From the NCBI GenBank assembly GCA_009602725.1, contig WELB01000072.1, positions 465,702 to 529,701 of the forward strand: 64,000 bases of DNA. The letters are read 5' to 3'. The translations under genes and the position numbers were made by a program. Positions 36,336 through 48,785 of this stretch are shown here, in pieces. Source of the DNA: Spirogloea muscicola. Lineage: Eukaryota; Streptophyta; Zygnematophyceae; Spirogloeales; Spirogloeaceae. The notes beneath the pieces are model-generated. The model saw only the letters and a program-made list of their open reading frames with translations, did not search any database and had not been told where the DNA came from. Positions within the stretch are counted from its first letter, which is position 1, and every line of letters starts with the position of its first letter.

Positions 36336-39300
36336 TGTAAGGAACCTGCTCTGAACACGCAGTTAGAGATAGCAGTCCTTATTGAGATCGAACGTAGTGA
36401 GTTTAGAGGCGAACCCACTACACGTGAAAGCACTAGCGCGTCGCGCAGCGGAAGATAGGCCCTGTGGCGCCGCCATCCGGCGGCGACTCCACCTCTTGGG
36501 CGCAAGCCGGCGCAGCAGGCCCCGCAGCAGAGTGTGGCGGCGGCTTCGGCGGCGAGCAGCGGCAAGGCTGCTCCTGGGCTTCACGGGCTTCGAACTGCTT
36601 GTAGAGCCTCAGCCCCCAAGGCTCCTTGTGCTTCCCCGTGCCACCCTCCCTCAGGAGTGTGAGCGGGGCGCCCCATAGCCCACCTTGCGGTAGGCCAAAG
36701 ATCCTCCCTTGAACGGAGGGATCCTGGCGAGGGGTATCTTAGGACGGGCGGGGCCCGCACCCGGGCGGGCCACTTGGCCGGCCAGCCAGCCCGCCAGCTG
36801 GCGGGTCACCTGGCCCAAATTGTCGGTCATGTAATGCCAACAGAGCCATGTGGCTTAACCAGACGGCTGGTCATTACATACCTCCCCACTCTGGTGTTCA
36901 CGTCCTCGGGAACCACGAGAGAACAGCCGACAGGGTAAGACGCCCGACGGCTGCTGCCTCTACCAAGCCTAGGATAATTACCAACCTTGGCCAGGTCTTC
37001 CCTAAGAGCATCCGGACAATTTGCCAAATTGGCCGCAGGCTCCCACGTGTTGTGCTCAGGCCCATACCGAGCCACTTCACCAGATACTTACGGGTCTTAC
37101 GCCCCCGAGGCTTGTCCCTGTGAGAAAAGATACTTTCCACGTCAAACCCAAGATCATTCTCGATCAGTAGTGGAGGTGGGGGCGGTTGGACACGACCATC
37201 CGAAAGGAAGGCCCTCAGCTGAGACACATGGAAGACATTATGGACCTTCCAATACACCGGTGTCTTCGGCTCGTAGGACACCTTGCCCACAAGGCGTACT
37301 ACTGCAAATGGTCCAACCCACTTGGGCAGCAACTTGCGCGTACCCACAGCCCGCAAGGATAAGTGCTTCGTGCTAAGCAGCACTTGCGCACCAATATCAG
37401 AAGGACACGTCCTTCCGATGTTTGTCAGCATCAGCCTTCTGGCGACTCTGAGCAATTTCAAAGAATTGCCGAGCTCTTCTCTGAGCCTCCAAGAGGGTCC
37501 CAATAAAGGCTACCGCGGCGGGAACCCGTTCCGGCCTCCCCACCTGAAGTGGAGCTCGGGGATACTGACCTTAGTTGAGGAAGAATGGAGTCTCCTTCGT
37601 GGACGCATGATAGGCATTGTTCACAGCATATTCATCTGGAGCCAAATACTCATCCCAGTCAGTCTGGCTGGGGTTGACGAAGTTCCTCAACATGTCCTCG
37701 AGAACTTGATTCATTCGCTCCGTCTGGCCATCAGTTTGGGGGGGGTCAAAGGGGGGGGATTAAAGGCTGTGGATATGGCCTGTTCCGTGCCAATAAGCTT
37801 GCAGACTTCCTGCCAGAAGCGACCTGTAAAGCGAGGATCGCGGTCCAATACCAAAATCTCAGGTACTCCATGCAGCTTCCACACCGTATTCACAAAGATG
37901 CCAGCGAAATCCTTCGCCGAAACCCGCGTAGTTGTGGGAGCATAATGCACCATTTTACTCAAGCGATCCACAAAGACGACAATGGCATCATAGCCGTTCC
38001 GCGTCTTATGCAATTGTGTGATAAAATCCACACTTACATCAGACCAATTCCGCTCTGGAATCTGCAAGGGCTGACGTAATCCGGCAGGCTTGCGAGAGAT
38101 GGCCTTACTACGCGCATGTGGCGCAAATGACCACAAAAGCGCGCACCTGGGCTGAAAAGCCCTTCCACCAAAAGAGGCGTCGGACAGCCTTTTGAGTTTT
38201 GCTCACTCCCAGATGACCACTGTAAGGCATATCATGCAGCTCCTGCATTAGGGCAGTGCGCAAGGCATGCAGTTTGGGACCACAATGGCGTCGCCTTGCC
38301 ACCAACAGCCTTTGTCATCAGTGAGGGTGCTCACGTTGGCGGCCACAGCAAACCACGGGTCGGTGCCATACCCTTGACGGATGCGGACATAGATCTCAGA
38401 GAGGTCTTCCGTGCGTAGCTGAGAAGCTTGACGAGTCGGACGCAGTCCTGCAGCCCGCACTCCAGAAGCATTCAAGGTGGCCAACGCATCAGCGCCGCTG
38501 ATGTTGCGACTCACAAGGTCCGCAACTTTAAGACGTCCATGGCGATGAACCCACTGGACATCGAATTGTGCAATGCACTCCTACCATCGAGCTTGTCGCC
38601 GAGTCAAATGCTGCTGTGTGTGGAAATATGTCAACGGCAATGATCCGTGACAACCGGCCAGACACGTAAGGCGTGCACCACAGCCAGCAATTCTTGCTCG
38701 CCTGTAGTGTAATTTCGCTCTGCAGGGATCAGCAGGCGACTCTTAATTGCTAATGGGTGACCCTCTTGCAAGAGCACGGCACCAATGCCGGTCAAAGAGG
38801 CTTCGCAGACGAGCTCATGCGGCACGCCTTCACGAGGAAAGGCCAGCACAGGCGGAGATGTCAGCGCCTGCTGGATTCCCTCAAATGCACTCTGGCATTC
38901 GGACGACCATTGCCAAGGTACGTCCTTACGAGTCAGCTTCGTAAGAGGAAGTGTCAACTTCCCATAGCCTTGTAGGAACTTCCGGGAATAATTTGCAAAG
39001 CCCAAGAAAGGAGCGCAATGCAGGTACTGTCCGTGGCACAGACCAATCCCGTACGACCGAAGTCTTCTTGGGGTCGACACGTATGCCGTCTTTGCCCACG
39101 ACATGCCCGAGGTATGTCAGCTCTGGCTGGTTAGATACGCACTTGGACCGCTTGGCATATGACCGATTGTCTCGCAGCAACTGCAGCACTTGGCGTAGGT
39201 GCTTCACGTGATCCTCTGGTGTTGTGCTGAACACGAGGATATCGTCCAAGTAAACCAGCACAAAATGGTCGACCAGGGGGCCAAAGACGCTCGACATCAC

Positions 39301-42300
39301 CGCCTGGATGTAGCCGGTGCATTGGTTAGACCAAAGCTCAGCACCTTGAACTGAACACGTCCAAGCCGCGTACGCAACGCCGACTTCGGAACATCGGCAG
39401 GCGTGATTCGAATTTGGTGATACCCACTTGCCAGGTCCAGGGCGCTAAACACAGTAGCCCCTGCAAACCAATTGAACAGATCATCTATCCGAGGAAATGG
39501 GTAGCGGTTCTTGATGGTAAGCTTATTCAGAGCCCGATAATCGATGCACATGCGTAGAGTGCCATCCTTCTTTTTGACAAAGAGACTGGGTGCTTCGTTT
39601 GGCAACTGAGAGGGCTCAATGTAGCCCGTCGCCAGAAGGTCCTCGACCTGGAATTGCATTTCTCGAAATTCGAGAGGGCTTAGCCGATACATGGGACGGT
39701 AAGGCGGCGCCTGGCTCCAATGGAAATGTGTGAGCCACACCTCGGTGAGGAGGTCGACCGTCCGGAAGAGAGTCGGGAAACACGTCCGCAAACTCGTCCA
39801 GCAGCTCATCAAGAACCCCGCCATGTGAATCCGCAGCATTCACACACAAGTCAGGCTTGGACTCGTCATCATTGAACGCCACCATCACAAGAAATGCCAT
39901 CTGGACAGTTTTCTTGTGAATCAATCGCTTCATCTGCATGGCGGACAGCAGTATGGAAGCCCCTGCCGCCAGCGGCGGTGCACAGGGAAGGTCCTTGCAA
40001 AGGACGAAGCGCCGTGCGCCACGTTGGACAGTGCAAGTCTGGCGTTCAACGTCAAGGCACGCTGATGCGGCACGAAGCCAGTCATCTCCTAATGTCACAT
40101 CAAATGCGACGGTCAACGCAATAGCGTAGCAAAGCACCTCGGCTTTATGATGTTGAATGCGTGCGAATCGGTAATGAGCACACACCCAGCACATTGGTGG
40201 GGTGGCCATCGGCCAATGTCGCTCTAGATAAGACCGTCTGCTCGCAAATGCAAGCCAGCGGCGCACACCAAATCCTTACTCACAAAGGACACTGAGGCCC
40301 CTGAGTCTACGAGGAACCGAGCTGGTGCCGTAGCAACCAGCCCCTCAAAAGCATAGTGGGTCCCATGGACACTGCCAAGAAATGGGGTGCGAGCGACGTA
40401 GACCCGGACCGAGGTCGGGTAAGGCCTCCGCTGAGAGGCATCGACGCTACGCCTAAGGAGCCTGTGTCCCGCCTCGTGCGAGCACAACAGCGTCAACCCT
40501 AGCGGAGCTCGATCAGTTACGCCGCGCTTCGTCGGCACACTGAAGAACAGCATTTCTTCAGCCTCACGGCTCTCAGGCCAGCTCAGATAAATATTAGCGG
40601 CCACTTGCAAGTCATTGTGGGCAACTTACACAAATAGAGGCCCTCCGGCCTCCAGACCTTGCAACAAAGCAGGACTAAAGTGCACAACCGGCATGTTGGT
40701 TGGCGGGCAAGCAATGCCGGCAAGATCAAACAGCACCAGTGCGTCTGGCTGAATGAAATGGCTCTCAGAAGCAAGGGTCAGGCACTCACGCTTCTTCTTG
40801 AAGCTGCCCTTGTCCCGGCCCATCGGGCGCTGTGGACGTGGCCTTGCCGAAGATGCCGCCGGGCAGTCCCCTTAGCAGGTGACCCTGGTCACCACATTTG
40901 AAGCAGCCAGCGCCGTCCCGCGTGGCTTGGAGAAGCCGCCGTGAGGACGCGCGTTCGAGCCCTGGCGTGGGTTGAAACGCTTTCTGCCGCGGTCTGCATC
41001 AGAACCGCCTGCTTGCAGCAGGGGGCGCTTGCTCGGACCGGCAAGGTTCGGCGTGCTGAGCACCTTGCGAGCGTGCTCCACCATGTGGGTGAAGTCCGTG
41101 AGCTGTTTCGCCGTCGCGGAATCCACCGCGACCCAAGTGCGATAACAGTTAGGCAGTCCAGCCTTAAAGCGCTGGCATTGCTCAATGGGCCTCATGGGCT
41201 CGGTGCGTAGCTTGGATAGCAGCAGCCGGAAGCTCCGCAGATAGGCCTCAAAGGCCTCGCTCCCCTCGCCCTCCATGTGGAGAGCATCAAGCTCGTCGAG
41301 GGCGCGCAGCTCCTCGTGGGGGTCACCATAGGTGGACAAGAGCGAGCTGCAAAAGAAGCTCCATTCATTGGACTCCGCGGGCGTTGAGCCCTTCTTTAGG
41401 GTATTTCACCACTCCCGGGGCTCCACTGTGAGATAGGTAGACGCGAGGCGCACGCGTGCCCCCGCGTCCGTGAGCGAATGAATGTAAGAACCACTTATAC
41501 ATCTCATCGAGCCACAGCTGCAACCCACCCCAGTCGCCGTGACCTGAGTATTGCCTGGGTGCATGGGCCCGGGCAAGTCCATGCTCCGGGTGGCCGTTGC
41601 TCTTGCGCAGAAGGTGCAACGAGGCATCCACCTCTTGCATATGCCGCTCTGCGGCGCGCAGCCGGACGAGCTTCAGCAAATCCTTGCATTGAGCCGGTGT
41701 TGGGCTGCGTCCGACGTAGGCTGGGCTGCTGCCAGATCTTGCACGAGGAGGGCCATCCATTGTACCTCCCCAGCCGACAAGCCGTCGTGGCCTTCGGCTC
41801 CCAGCTCGGCATGTCCCGTAAGGGCTTGCCCCGCAGCAGCCACTGCATCCGCAGCATCTGGCCCTGCCGCAGCCGCTGCATCCACAGCTGACCGCCCAGC
41901 AGCCGCTGCATCCACAGCCGACCGCCCCATAGCAGCCGCTGCATCCACAGCCCACCGCCCAGCAGCCGCTGCATCCATAGCTGACCGCTCTGCAGCAGCC
42001 GCTGCATCCGCAGCCGGCCGCGCCGCCGTCCGAGGAGGGCTTGATCGCGCGCCGGAGGTATGTGAAATCATGCTGTCTGATAGACACTGAGTGATCAATT
42101 TAGCTCCGACAGTCAGCACATCACACACTCCATATCGCATTACAGGACGTCGCAAGACTGGTGCACCAGCGAGCGAGCGAGCAAGGCGGCGCGCAACCTC
42201 ACACCTCAATCAGCAGGCAGGCAGACAGCCGCGATGTGACCAAGACCGATGCTCACGATCAATGCTCGTCACACGGCTGACCTCACCACAAAAAGCTGCA

Positions 42301-43113
42301 AGCTCAAGCTTCACCTCAAGAGTAGCGAACGTAGCAAGTGGTCCTCGAGGATCAGTCTGCAATCTGGCGTTGGTCGCTAGCTCACGGCGCAAGGATTGCT
42401 TCGCACCCGGCGCTTCCGCTGAGCCGCCCACGGACCAACGGTCTGGCAAGCACTTCAACTTTGACAGAAAAAGTCATGCCAGCATATCAAGGTGGTCCTG
42501 GCATCATCAGCAGCGAAGCGAGCACAAGAAGTCACAAGCGCGATGGATGCAAGACCGCCTCTGATACCAAATTGTAAGGTTACTCGCCGCAACCTCGCAG
42601 TTAGAGAGAGCAGTCCTTATTGAGTTCGAACGTAGTGGGTTTAGGAGCCAACCCACTACAGAAGGAAGCACTAGCGCATAGGCGCAGCGGAAGATAGGCC
42701 CTGTGGCGCCGCCGTCCGGCGGCGACTCCACCTCCTGGGCGCAGACCGGCGCAGCAGGCCCCGCAGCGCAGTGCGGCGGCGGCTGCGGCGGCGAGCAGCG
42801 GCAAGGCTGCTCCGAAGCTTCCCGGGCTCGAACTGATTGATTGAGCCTCAGCCCTCAAGGCTCCTTGTGCTTCCCCGTGCCACCATTTTTCCAGGGGTGT
42901 GAGCGGGTCGCCCCATGGCCCGCCTTTGCGGCAAAATCCTCCCTTGAACGGGCGGATCCTGGCGAGGGGTATTTTAGGACGGGCGAGGCCCGCACCCGGC
43001 CGGGCCACTTGCCCGGCCAGCCAGCCCGCCAGCTGGCGGGTCACCTGGCCCAAATAGTCGGCATGTAATGCCAACAGAGCCATGTGGCTTAACCAGACGG
43101 CTGGTTCATTACA
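36336..43113 (-). mobile_element. Ty3/gypsy chromovirus E, family A, two LTRs and all domains in order
   Basis: This is 6,778 bp. The 5' LTR is 42573-43113 (541 bp) with a primer site at about 42556-42570 (ATTTGGTATCAGAGG on minus). Gag starts near 42,070 with an Ala-rich repeat (about 42,010-41,830) and has a Cys-rich zinc-knuckle region about 40,905-40,865. Protease FLVDSGASVSFVSKDLV lies near 40,300. RT runs about 39,840-39,100 with [10 protein letters not shown] and VYLDDILVFS. RNase H is about 38,980-38,520. Integrase is about 38,500-37,500 with GHLGVSKTQKAVRRLFWW. The chromodomain is about 37,170-37,030 with the 3' LTR at 36336-36878 (543 bp) after a GGGGAGGTA tract. The layout is complete but the reading is broken in several places. 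The outer 5-bp flanks (ACAGC left, GTCCC right) do not match. Confidence 0.88.
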
Positions 43114-44100
43114 GTCCCAGTAAAGGCACCGCGGCGGGAATCCGTTCTGGCCTCCCCACCTGAAGTGGAGCTCGGGGATGCTGACCATAGATGAGGAAGA
43201 ATGGAGTCTCGGTTGTGGACGCATGATAGGCATTCTTAACAGCATATTCAGCCGGAGCCAAATACTTATCCCAGTCAGTCTGGCTGGGGTTGACGAAGTG
43301 CCTCAACACGCTCTCGAGAACTCGATTCATTCGCTCGGTTTGGCCATCCGTTTGTGGATGGAAGGTTGTGGACACGGCCTGTTTCGTGCCATTAAGCTTG
43401 CAAAATTCCTGCCAGAAGTAACCTGTAAAGCGAGGATTGCGGTCCGAGACCAGCCTCTCAGGTACTCCATGCAGCTTCCACACCGTATCCACAAAGATGC
43501 CAGCGAAATCCTTCGCCGAAACCCGCGTAGTTGTGGGAGCAAAATGCACCATGTTACTCAAGCGATCCACAAAGACGACAATGGCGTCATAGCCGTTCCG
43601 CATCTTAGGCAGTTGTGTGATAAAATCCTCACTTACGTCATACCAATTTCGCTCTGGAATCTGCAAGTAATCCGGCAGGCCTGCCAGAGAGTGCCTTACT
43701 ACGCTGGCATGTGGCACAGCTGACCACAATAGCGCGCACCTGGGCTAAAAAGCCCTTCCACCAAAAGAAGCGTCGAAAAAGGCGTATCATGCTGCTCCTG
43801 CATTATGTTGGTGCGCAAGGCTGCTGTTTGGGACCACAATTTGTCTTGCCACCAGAAAGAAGCCTTTGTTATCAGTGAGGGTGCTGACGTTGGCGGCTTC
43901 AGCAAATCATGAGTCTTTGTTATACTCTTGACGGATACGGACGTAGAGCTCAGAGAGGTCAACCTTGGATTGCCGAGGAGCTTGATGAGTCTGTCTGCAG
44001 CGCGCACTCCAGAAGCATTCAAGGCAGCCAACGCATCAGCGCCGCAATGGGTCTTGATAGTAAGCTTTTTTAATTCCCGGTCATCAATGCACATCCTTAG
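43114..44100 (-). mobile_element. Ty3/gypsy fossil E2 (family A): RT sliver joined to integrase
   Basis: Minus-strand integrase (GYDAIVVFVDRLSNMVHFAP, HPQTDGQTERMNRVLESVLR, PFFLIYGQHPRAPLQVGRPE) is close to that of E. The upstream end keeps a short RT block (MCIDDRELKKLTIKT near 44,090). It is bounded by E on the left and by the B-family LTR of H on the right. It is internally shortened and broken. Confidence 0.75.
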
Positions 44101-44239
44101 TGAAGCATCCCTGACCCTTAAGACACAGTCGAGGGTCAGTAATGTCCTGATTGAGTTCGGTCATTGGGATTTTGAGACAAACCCCCAGCACAGCGAAGCA
44201 CCACGTGTATCACACAGCGGAAGTCTTGCCCTGAGATGC

Positions 44240-45035
44240 TGTAACGTCCCCGCCATTACGGGACGCTTAATTCCGAGTTAAGCGCTACCGTGTAACCAAC
44301 TGACGCGCACGTGCCTGACGCGTGCGACGCGCATGTGACGCGCGAGTGACCCGCGCGAGGTGACGCGCGGTGTGACGCGCCTGTCAGCGATGTGACGCAC
44401 AGGCGCGCCGCCTCCAGCAGAGGTGGCGAATCCTGGGCTTCCGGAGAGAAGCTCCTCGGCATATTCCGGAATCTGCCGACACACCCGTAATGACGTGTAT
44501 GTGACACGTGTGGCGCGCCCGTGACGCCGCGCCACACCCGTGAAGCACTGGCGGCGCCGCAAGCCGGCGCCGCAGGGCGCCGCCGCTCGGCGGCGCCGCA
44601 GTCAGAGCGCCGCCGCNACCTCCCAGAGACCCCTGGGGAGGGTGGCACGTGAAGCACTACAAGTAGGGCTGAGAGCAGACTCGGGTAACTCGGTCAATCT
44701 CAGTGAAGCCCGCGAGAGAGAGGCGCAGCCCTGCTGCCGCCTGCTGCCGCAGCCCGCCGACGCAGCCCTGCTGCTGCCTGCTGCCGCAGCCCGTCGCCGC
44801 ATCCCGTCGTGGCGGATCTTCATCGGCTCTCTGTGAGTAAGACTGTGACTGCAGTCGCTGGCCCGCACTTGAGAGGTGAGCTGCTGACTGTCGGCAGCAT
44901 CTCAGGCCAAGACTTCCGTTGTGTGATACACGTGGTGCTTCGCTGTGCTGGGGGTTTGTCTCAAAACCCCAACGACCGAACTCAATCAGGACATAACTGA
45001 CCCTCGACTGTGTCTTAAGGGTCAGGTATGCTTCA
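44240..45035 (+). repeat. Family-B solo LTR inserted in the B LTR of element H
   Basis: A 796-bp LTR starts TGTAACGTCC and ends ATGCTTCA. Its target duplication GATGC lies at 44235-44239 and 45036-45040. The host LTR (44101-44239 plus 45041-45762) is in the opposite orientation, giving an inverted pair. It carries a GTGACGCGC-rich segment (44,305-44,400) and lacks a block present in the 57.1-58.0 kb copy, at the point where an N (44617) stands. Confidence 0.88.
44617..44617. other. Ambiguous base (N) in LTR
   Basis: A single N lies in the B solo LTR exactly where about 130 bp seen in the other B copy (about 57,495-57,630) is missing. This suggests a collapsed assembly gap. Confidence 0.8.
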
Positions 45036-48000
45036 GATGCTGCCGACAGGCAGCAGCTCACCTATCAAATGCGGGCAGCGACTGCAGTCACAGTCTCACT
45101 CACAAAGAGCCGATGAAGATCCGCCACGACGGGATGCGGCGACGGGCTGCGGCAGCAGGCAGCAGCAGGGCTGCGTCGGCGGGCTGCGGCAGCAGGCGGC
45201 ATCAGGGCTGCGCCTCTCTCTCGCGGGCATCATTGAGTTTGACCGAATTACCCGAGTCTGCTCTCAGCCCTACTTGTAGTGCTTCACGTGCCACCCTCCC
45301 CAGGGAGGTTCATCTGAGGGCCCACCTTCGAGAAGGCGGGCCCGACAAGGGGGAATCTACTACGTGGCCAGGCCACGCGGCTTCCTTCTGGAAGTGGCGG
45401 CCAGTGGCGGCCAATGGCGGCCAACGGCGGCCAGCCTGCGGCGCCGCCAAGCGGCGCCTGGCGGCGGCGCCCTGCGGCGCCGGCTTGCGGCGCCGTGTCA
45501 CATACACGTCATCATGAGTGTGTCGGCAGATACCGGAATATGCCGAGGAGCTTCTCTCCGGAAGCCAGGAAACCGCCGCCTCTGCTGGAGGCGGCGCGCC
45601 TGCGCGTCACATTGCTGACAGGCGCGTCACACCGCGCGTCACCTCGGGCGGGTCACTCGCGCGTCACATGCCCGTCGCACGCGTCAGGCACGTGCGCGTC
45701 AGTTGGTTACACGGTAGCGCTTAACTCGGAGTTAAGCGTCCTGTAACGGCGGGGACGTTACATTCCTCCCCACTTAGATGCTCACGTCCATGGGAACAAG
45801 GACATGACACTACGAACCCGAAGAAGTTAATTTCGACGGTGGTGTGTGGTACTATGACGCAAAGGGGAATGCCCCTTGGCAAGATACTTACGGAATACGG
45901 CGCGACATTGGGCAAGATTGGCCGCGGGTTCCTACGTATTGTGCTCAGGTCCATAACCGAGCCACTTTGCAAGATACTCTCGGGACTTACGTCGCACACG
46001 GAGTTTGTCTCGGTGAGACAAGATCTCTTCCACCTGACATTCTTCCTCGTCGGCAACGACGAGGGAAGGTGGGGGCGGTTGGACACGACCATCCGAATGG
46101 AATGGTTCGAGCTGGGACACGTGGAAGACCTTGTGGATTTTCCAGTGTTCCGGTGTTTCCAGCTCATATGCGACCGGCCCAATACGGCGCACTACACGAA
46201 AGGGTCCAACCCACTTTGGCAGCATCTTAGGCGTGCCGATTGTCCGCATGGAGGGAGAGGTGCTTCGTGCTCAAGAGCACTTGAGCACCCACGTCGAAGG
46301 AAATATCGCGACGACGTCGATCAGCATACTCCTTTTGCCGTTGCTGGGCAATCTCCAAGCATTGCCTAGCCCTCCGCTGAGCTTCCAGGAGGTGACCGGT
46401 AAGGGTTGTTGCGGCCGGCACACGTTCCGGCCTCCCCACCTGTAAAGGTGCTCGGGGATGCTGACCGTAGTTAAGGAAGAAAGGGGTATTCTTGGTGGAC
46501 TCATGAAAGGCATTGTTCACCGCATATTCCGCGGGAGCGAGATACTTATCCCAGTCAGTCTGGCTGGGGTTTACACAATGCCGTAACTTGTCTTCCAAAA
46601 CCCGATTCATCCGTTCGGTCTGACCATCGGTTTGGGGTTGGAATGCCGTGGATAAGGATTGCTTAGTGCCAATAAGCCTGCACACTTCGCGCCAGAAGTA
46701 ACCCGTGAAGCGAGGGTCGCGATCAGACACGATTCGCTCGGGCACTCCGTGCAGTTTCCACACACGGTCCACGAATCTACCAGCAAATTCCTGAGCGGAC
46801 GCTTTAGTGGTCGAAGGCGCAAAGTGCACCATCTTACTTAATTGATCCACAAATACGACAACGGCATCATAGCCTGTTTTCGTCTTAGGCAGTTGGGTAT
46901 TGAAAATTACACTGACATCAGACCAGTTCCGCGGAGGAATCTCCAAAGGTTAGAGTAACCCAGCAGGCTTGTAAGAGCGTGCCTTACTACGCTGGCAGGT
47001 GGCGCAAGTCTTCACAAAAGACTGTACTTGGGCTTTCAAGCCAGGCCACCAATAGGGAAGCTGAATAGCTTTCTTTGTTTTCCCCATACCCAAATGACCA
47101 CTATAGGGTGGCTCATGCATCTCTTGCATGATGATACTACGTAGGGCATTGCAGTCAGGAACTACAATGGCGTCCCCTCGCCACCAAAAATCTTGGTCAG
47201 ACACGAGTGTGCGTGTATTGGTTGCATCTGCAAACCATGGGTCGGTGCTATACCCATTGCGAATCTGCACATACAGCTCAGAGAGGTTGGCGGGTGGCTG
47301 CCGAGCAGCTCCACGAGTAGGCCGCACGTCTGCGGTCTGAACACCTGTCGCGTGCAAGACAGCTGCCACATCAGCCCCTGCAATGTTGCGGCTCACCGAG
47401 TCCGCAACATTCAACCTTCCAAGGCGGTACACCCACTGGGATTTGAATATGGCCAACAACTCTGCCCACCTTGTTTGACGCCTGCTCTAATGCTGTTGTG
47501 TGTGAAAGTAGGACAACGGGCAGTGATCCGTTACGATCGTAGATTCAACACCCTCGAGATAGCATCGCCACACACGTAGGGCGTGCACAACAGCAAGGAG
47601 CTCTTGCTCCCCCGTAGTATAGTTGCGCTCTGCCGGACGAAGCAGGCGAAATGCTACGGGGTGACCCTCCTGCAAGAGAACGGCACCAATACCGATCAAT
47701 GAGGCGTCACAGATTACTTAAAAATGGCACGCCTTCTCGAGGCAAGGCCAAAACGAGTGGATTAAGCAGGACCCGATTTATATCCTCGAATGCCTTCTGG
47801 CACTCGGACGTCTACCCCCATGGTACGTCCTTACGAGTGAGCTTCGTAAGAGGACTTGCCATACTTCCGTATCCTTGCAGGAACTTGCGGAAGTAATTCG
47901 CGAATCCTACGAAGGAACGCAATGTTGGCACATTCTTTGACACCGGCCAGTCCTTTACTTTAGCAGTCTTTTTGGGTTCGACGCGAACCCCGTCTTTGCC

Positions 48001-48690
48001 CACTACGTGCCCTAGATATGTCAGCTCGGGCTCATAAAAGGCACACTTGGATTTCTTGGCATACAACTTGTTTTCACGGAGCAATTGCAGCACTTGCCGC
48101 AGGTGCCGCACATGATCTTCCGGCGATTTACTTAACACCAGAATATCATCCAAGTAGACTAATACGAAATCGTACAGTAGGGAGCCAAAGACCTTCGTCA
48201 TCACCGCCTGAAATGTGGCAGGTGCGTTGGTCAAGCCAAAGCTGAGCACCTTAAATTGGAAGTGACCGTTTGGCGTTCTGAACGCCGACTTCGGCAGGTC
48301 CTCAGGGGTAATGCGAGTTTGGTGATAGCCGCTTTGCAAATCAAGAGAGCAGAACACTTTGGCTCCTGCAAGACGATCGAACAGATCATCGACTCGCGGC
48401 AACGGATACCGGTTCTTGACGGTGAGCTTGTTTTAGAGCTCGATAGTCGATGCACATTCGAAGACTACCATCCTTCTTCTTGACGAAGAGAACCGGCGAC
48501 TGGGAGGGCTCAATATGCCCTTTCTATATCAAATCCTGCACTTGGGATTGCATCTCGCGGACTGAGTCCTCTCTCGCGAGAGGCCTCAGTCGATACATAG
48601 GACGGTACGGCGGCGTAGCGCCGGGCTCCAATGGAATCATTTGAGCCACGCCTCGATGAGGAGGCAGACCGTCTGGAAGAACATCAGGGA

Positions 48691-48785
48691 TGTAACGTCC
48701 CCACCGTTACGTGACGTTTAGCCTTGGGTTAAACGCGAACGCGTAGTAACGGCACGCGGCCCCAGTTCAGATTCCCATGTACTCA
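48691..48785 (+). repeat. B-like LTR head, about 95 bp, at the H/G' junction
   Basis: This starts TGTAACGTCCCCACCGTTAC and carries the stem-like GTTTAGCC/GGGTTAAAC, resembling the first 90 bp of family B. It runs directly into the integrase/chromodomain end of G'. It looks like a truncated insertion. Confidence 0.55.

Larger units (their letters stand above)
44101..48690 (-). mobile_element. Ty3/gypsy chromovirus H (family B): 3' LTR, chromodomain, integrase, RNase H, RT
   Basis: The 3' LTR is 44101-45762 on minus, split by a plus-oriented copy of its own family. A purine tract follows at 45763-45775. Then come the chromodomain (EEECQVEEILSHRDKLRVRR, about 46,060-46,000), integrase (about 47,460-46,230; EPPYSGHLGMGKTKKAIQL, HPQTDGQTERMNRVLEDKLR region), RNase H (about 47,700-47,490; VTDHCPLSYFHTQQH) and RT (about 48,660-47,812; LVYLDDILVLSKSPEDHVRH, ELTYLGHVVGKDGVRVEPKK). 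The RT and integrase blocks are among the better preserved in the window. Gag, protease and the 5' LTR are missing beyond 48,690. It is broken. Confidence 0.85.
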
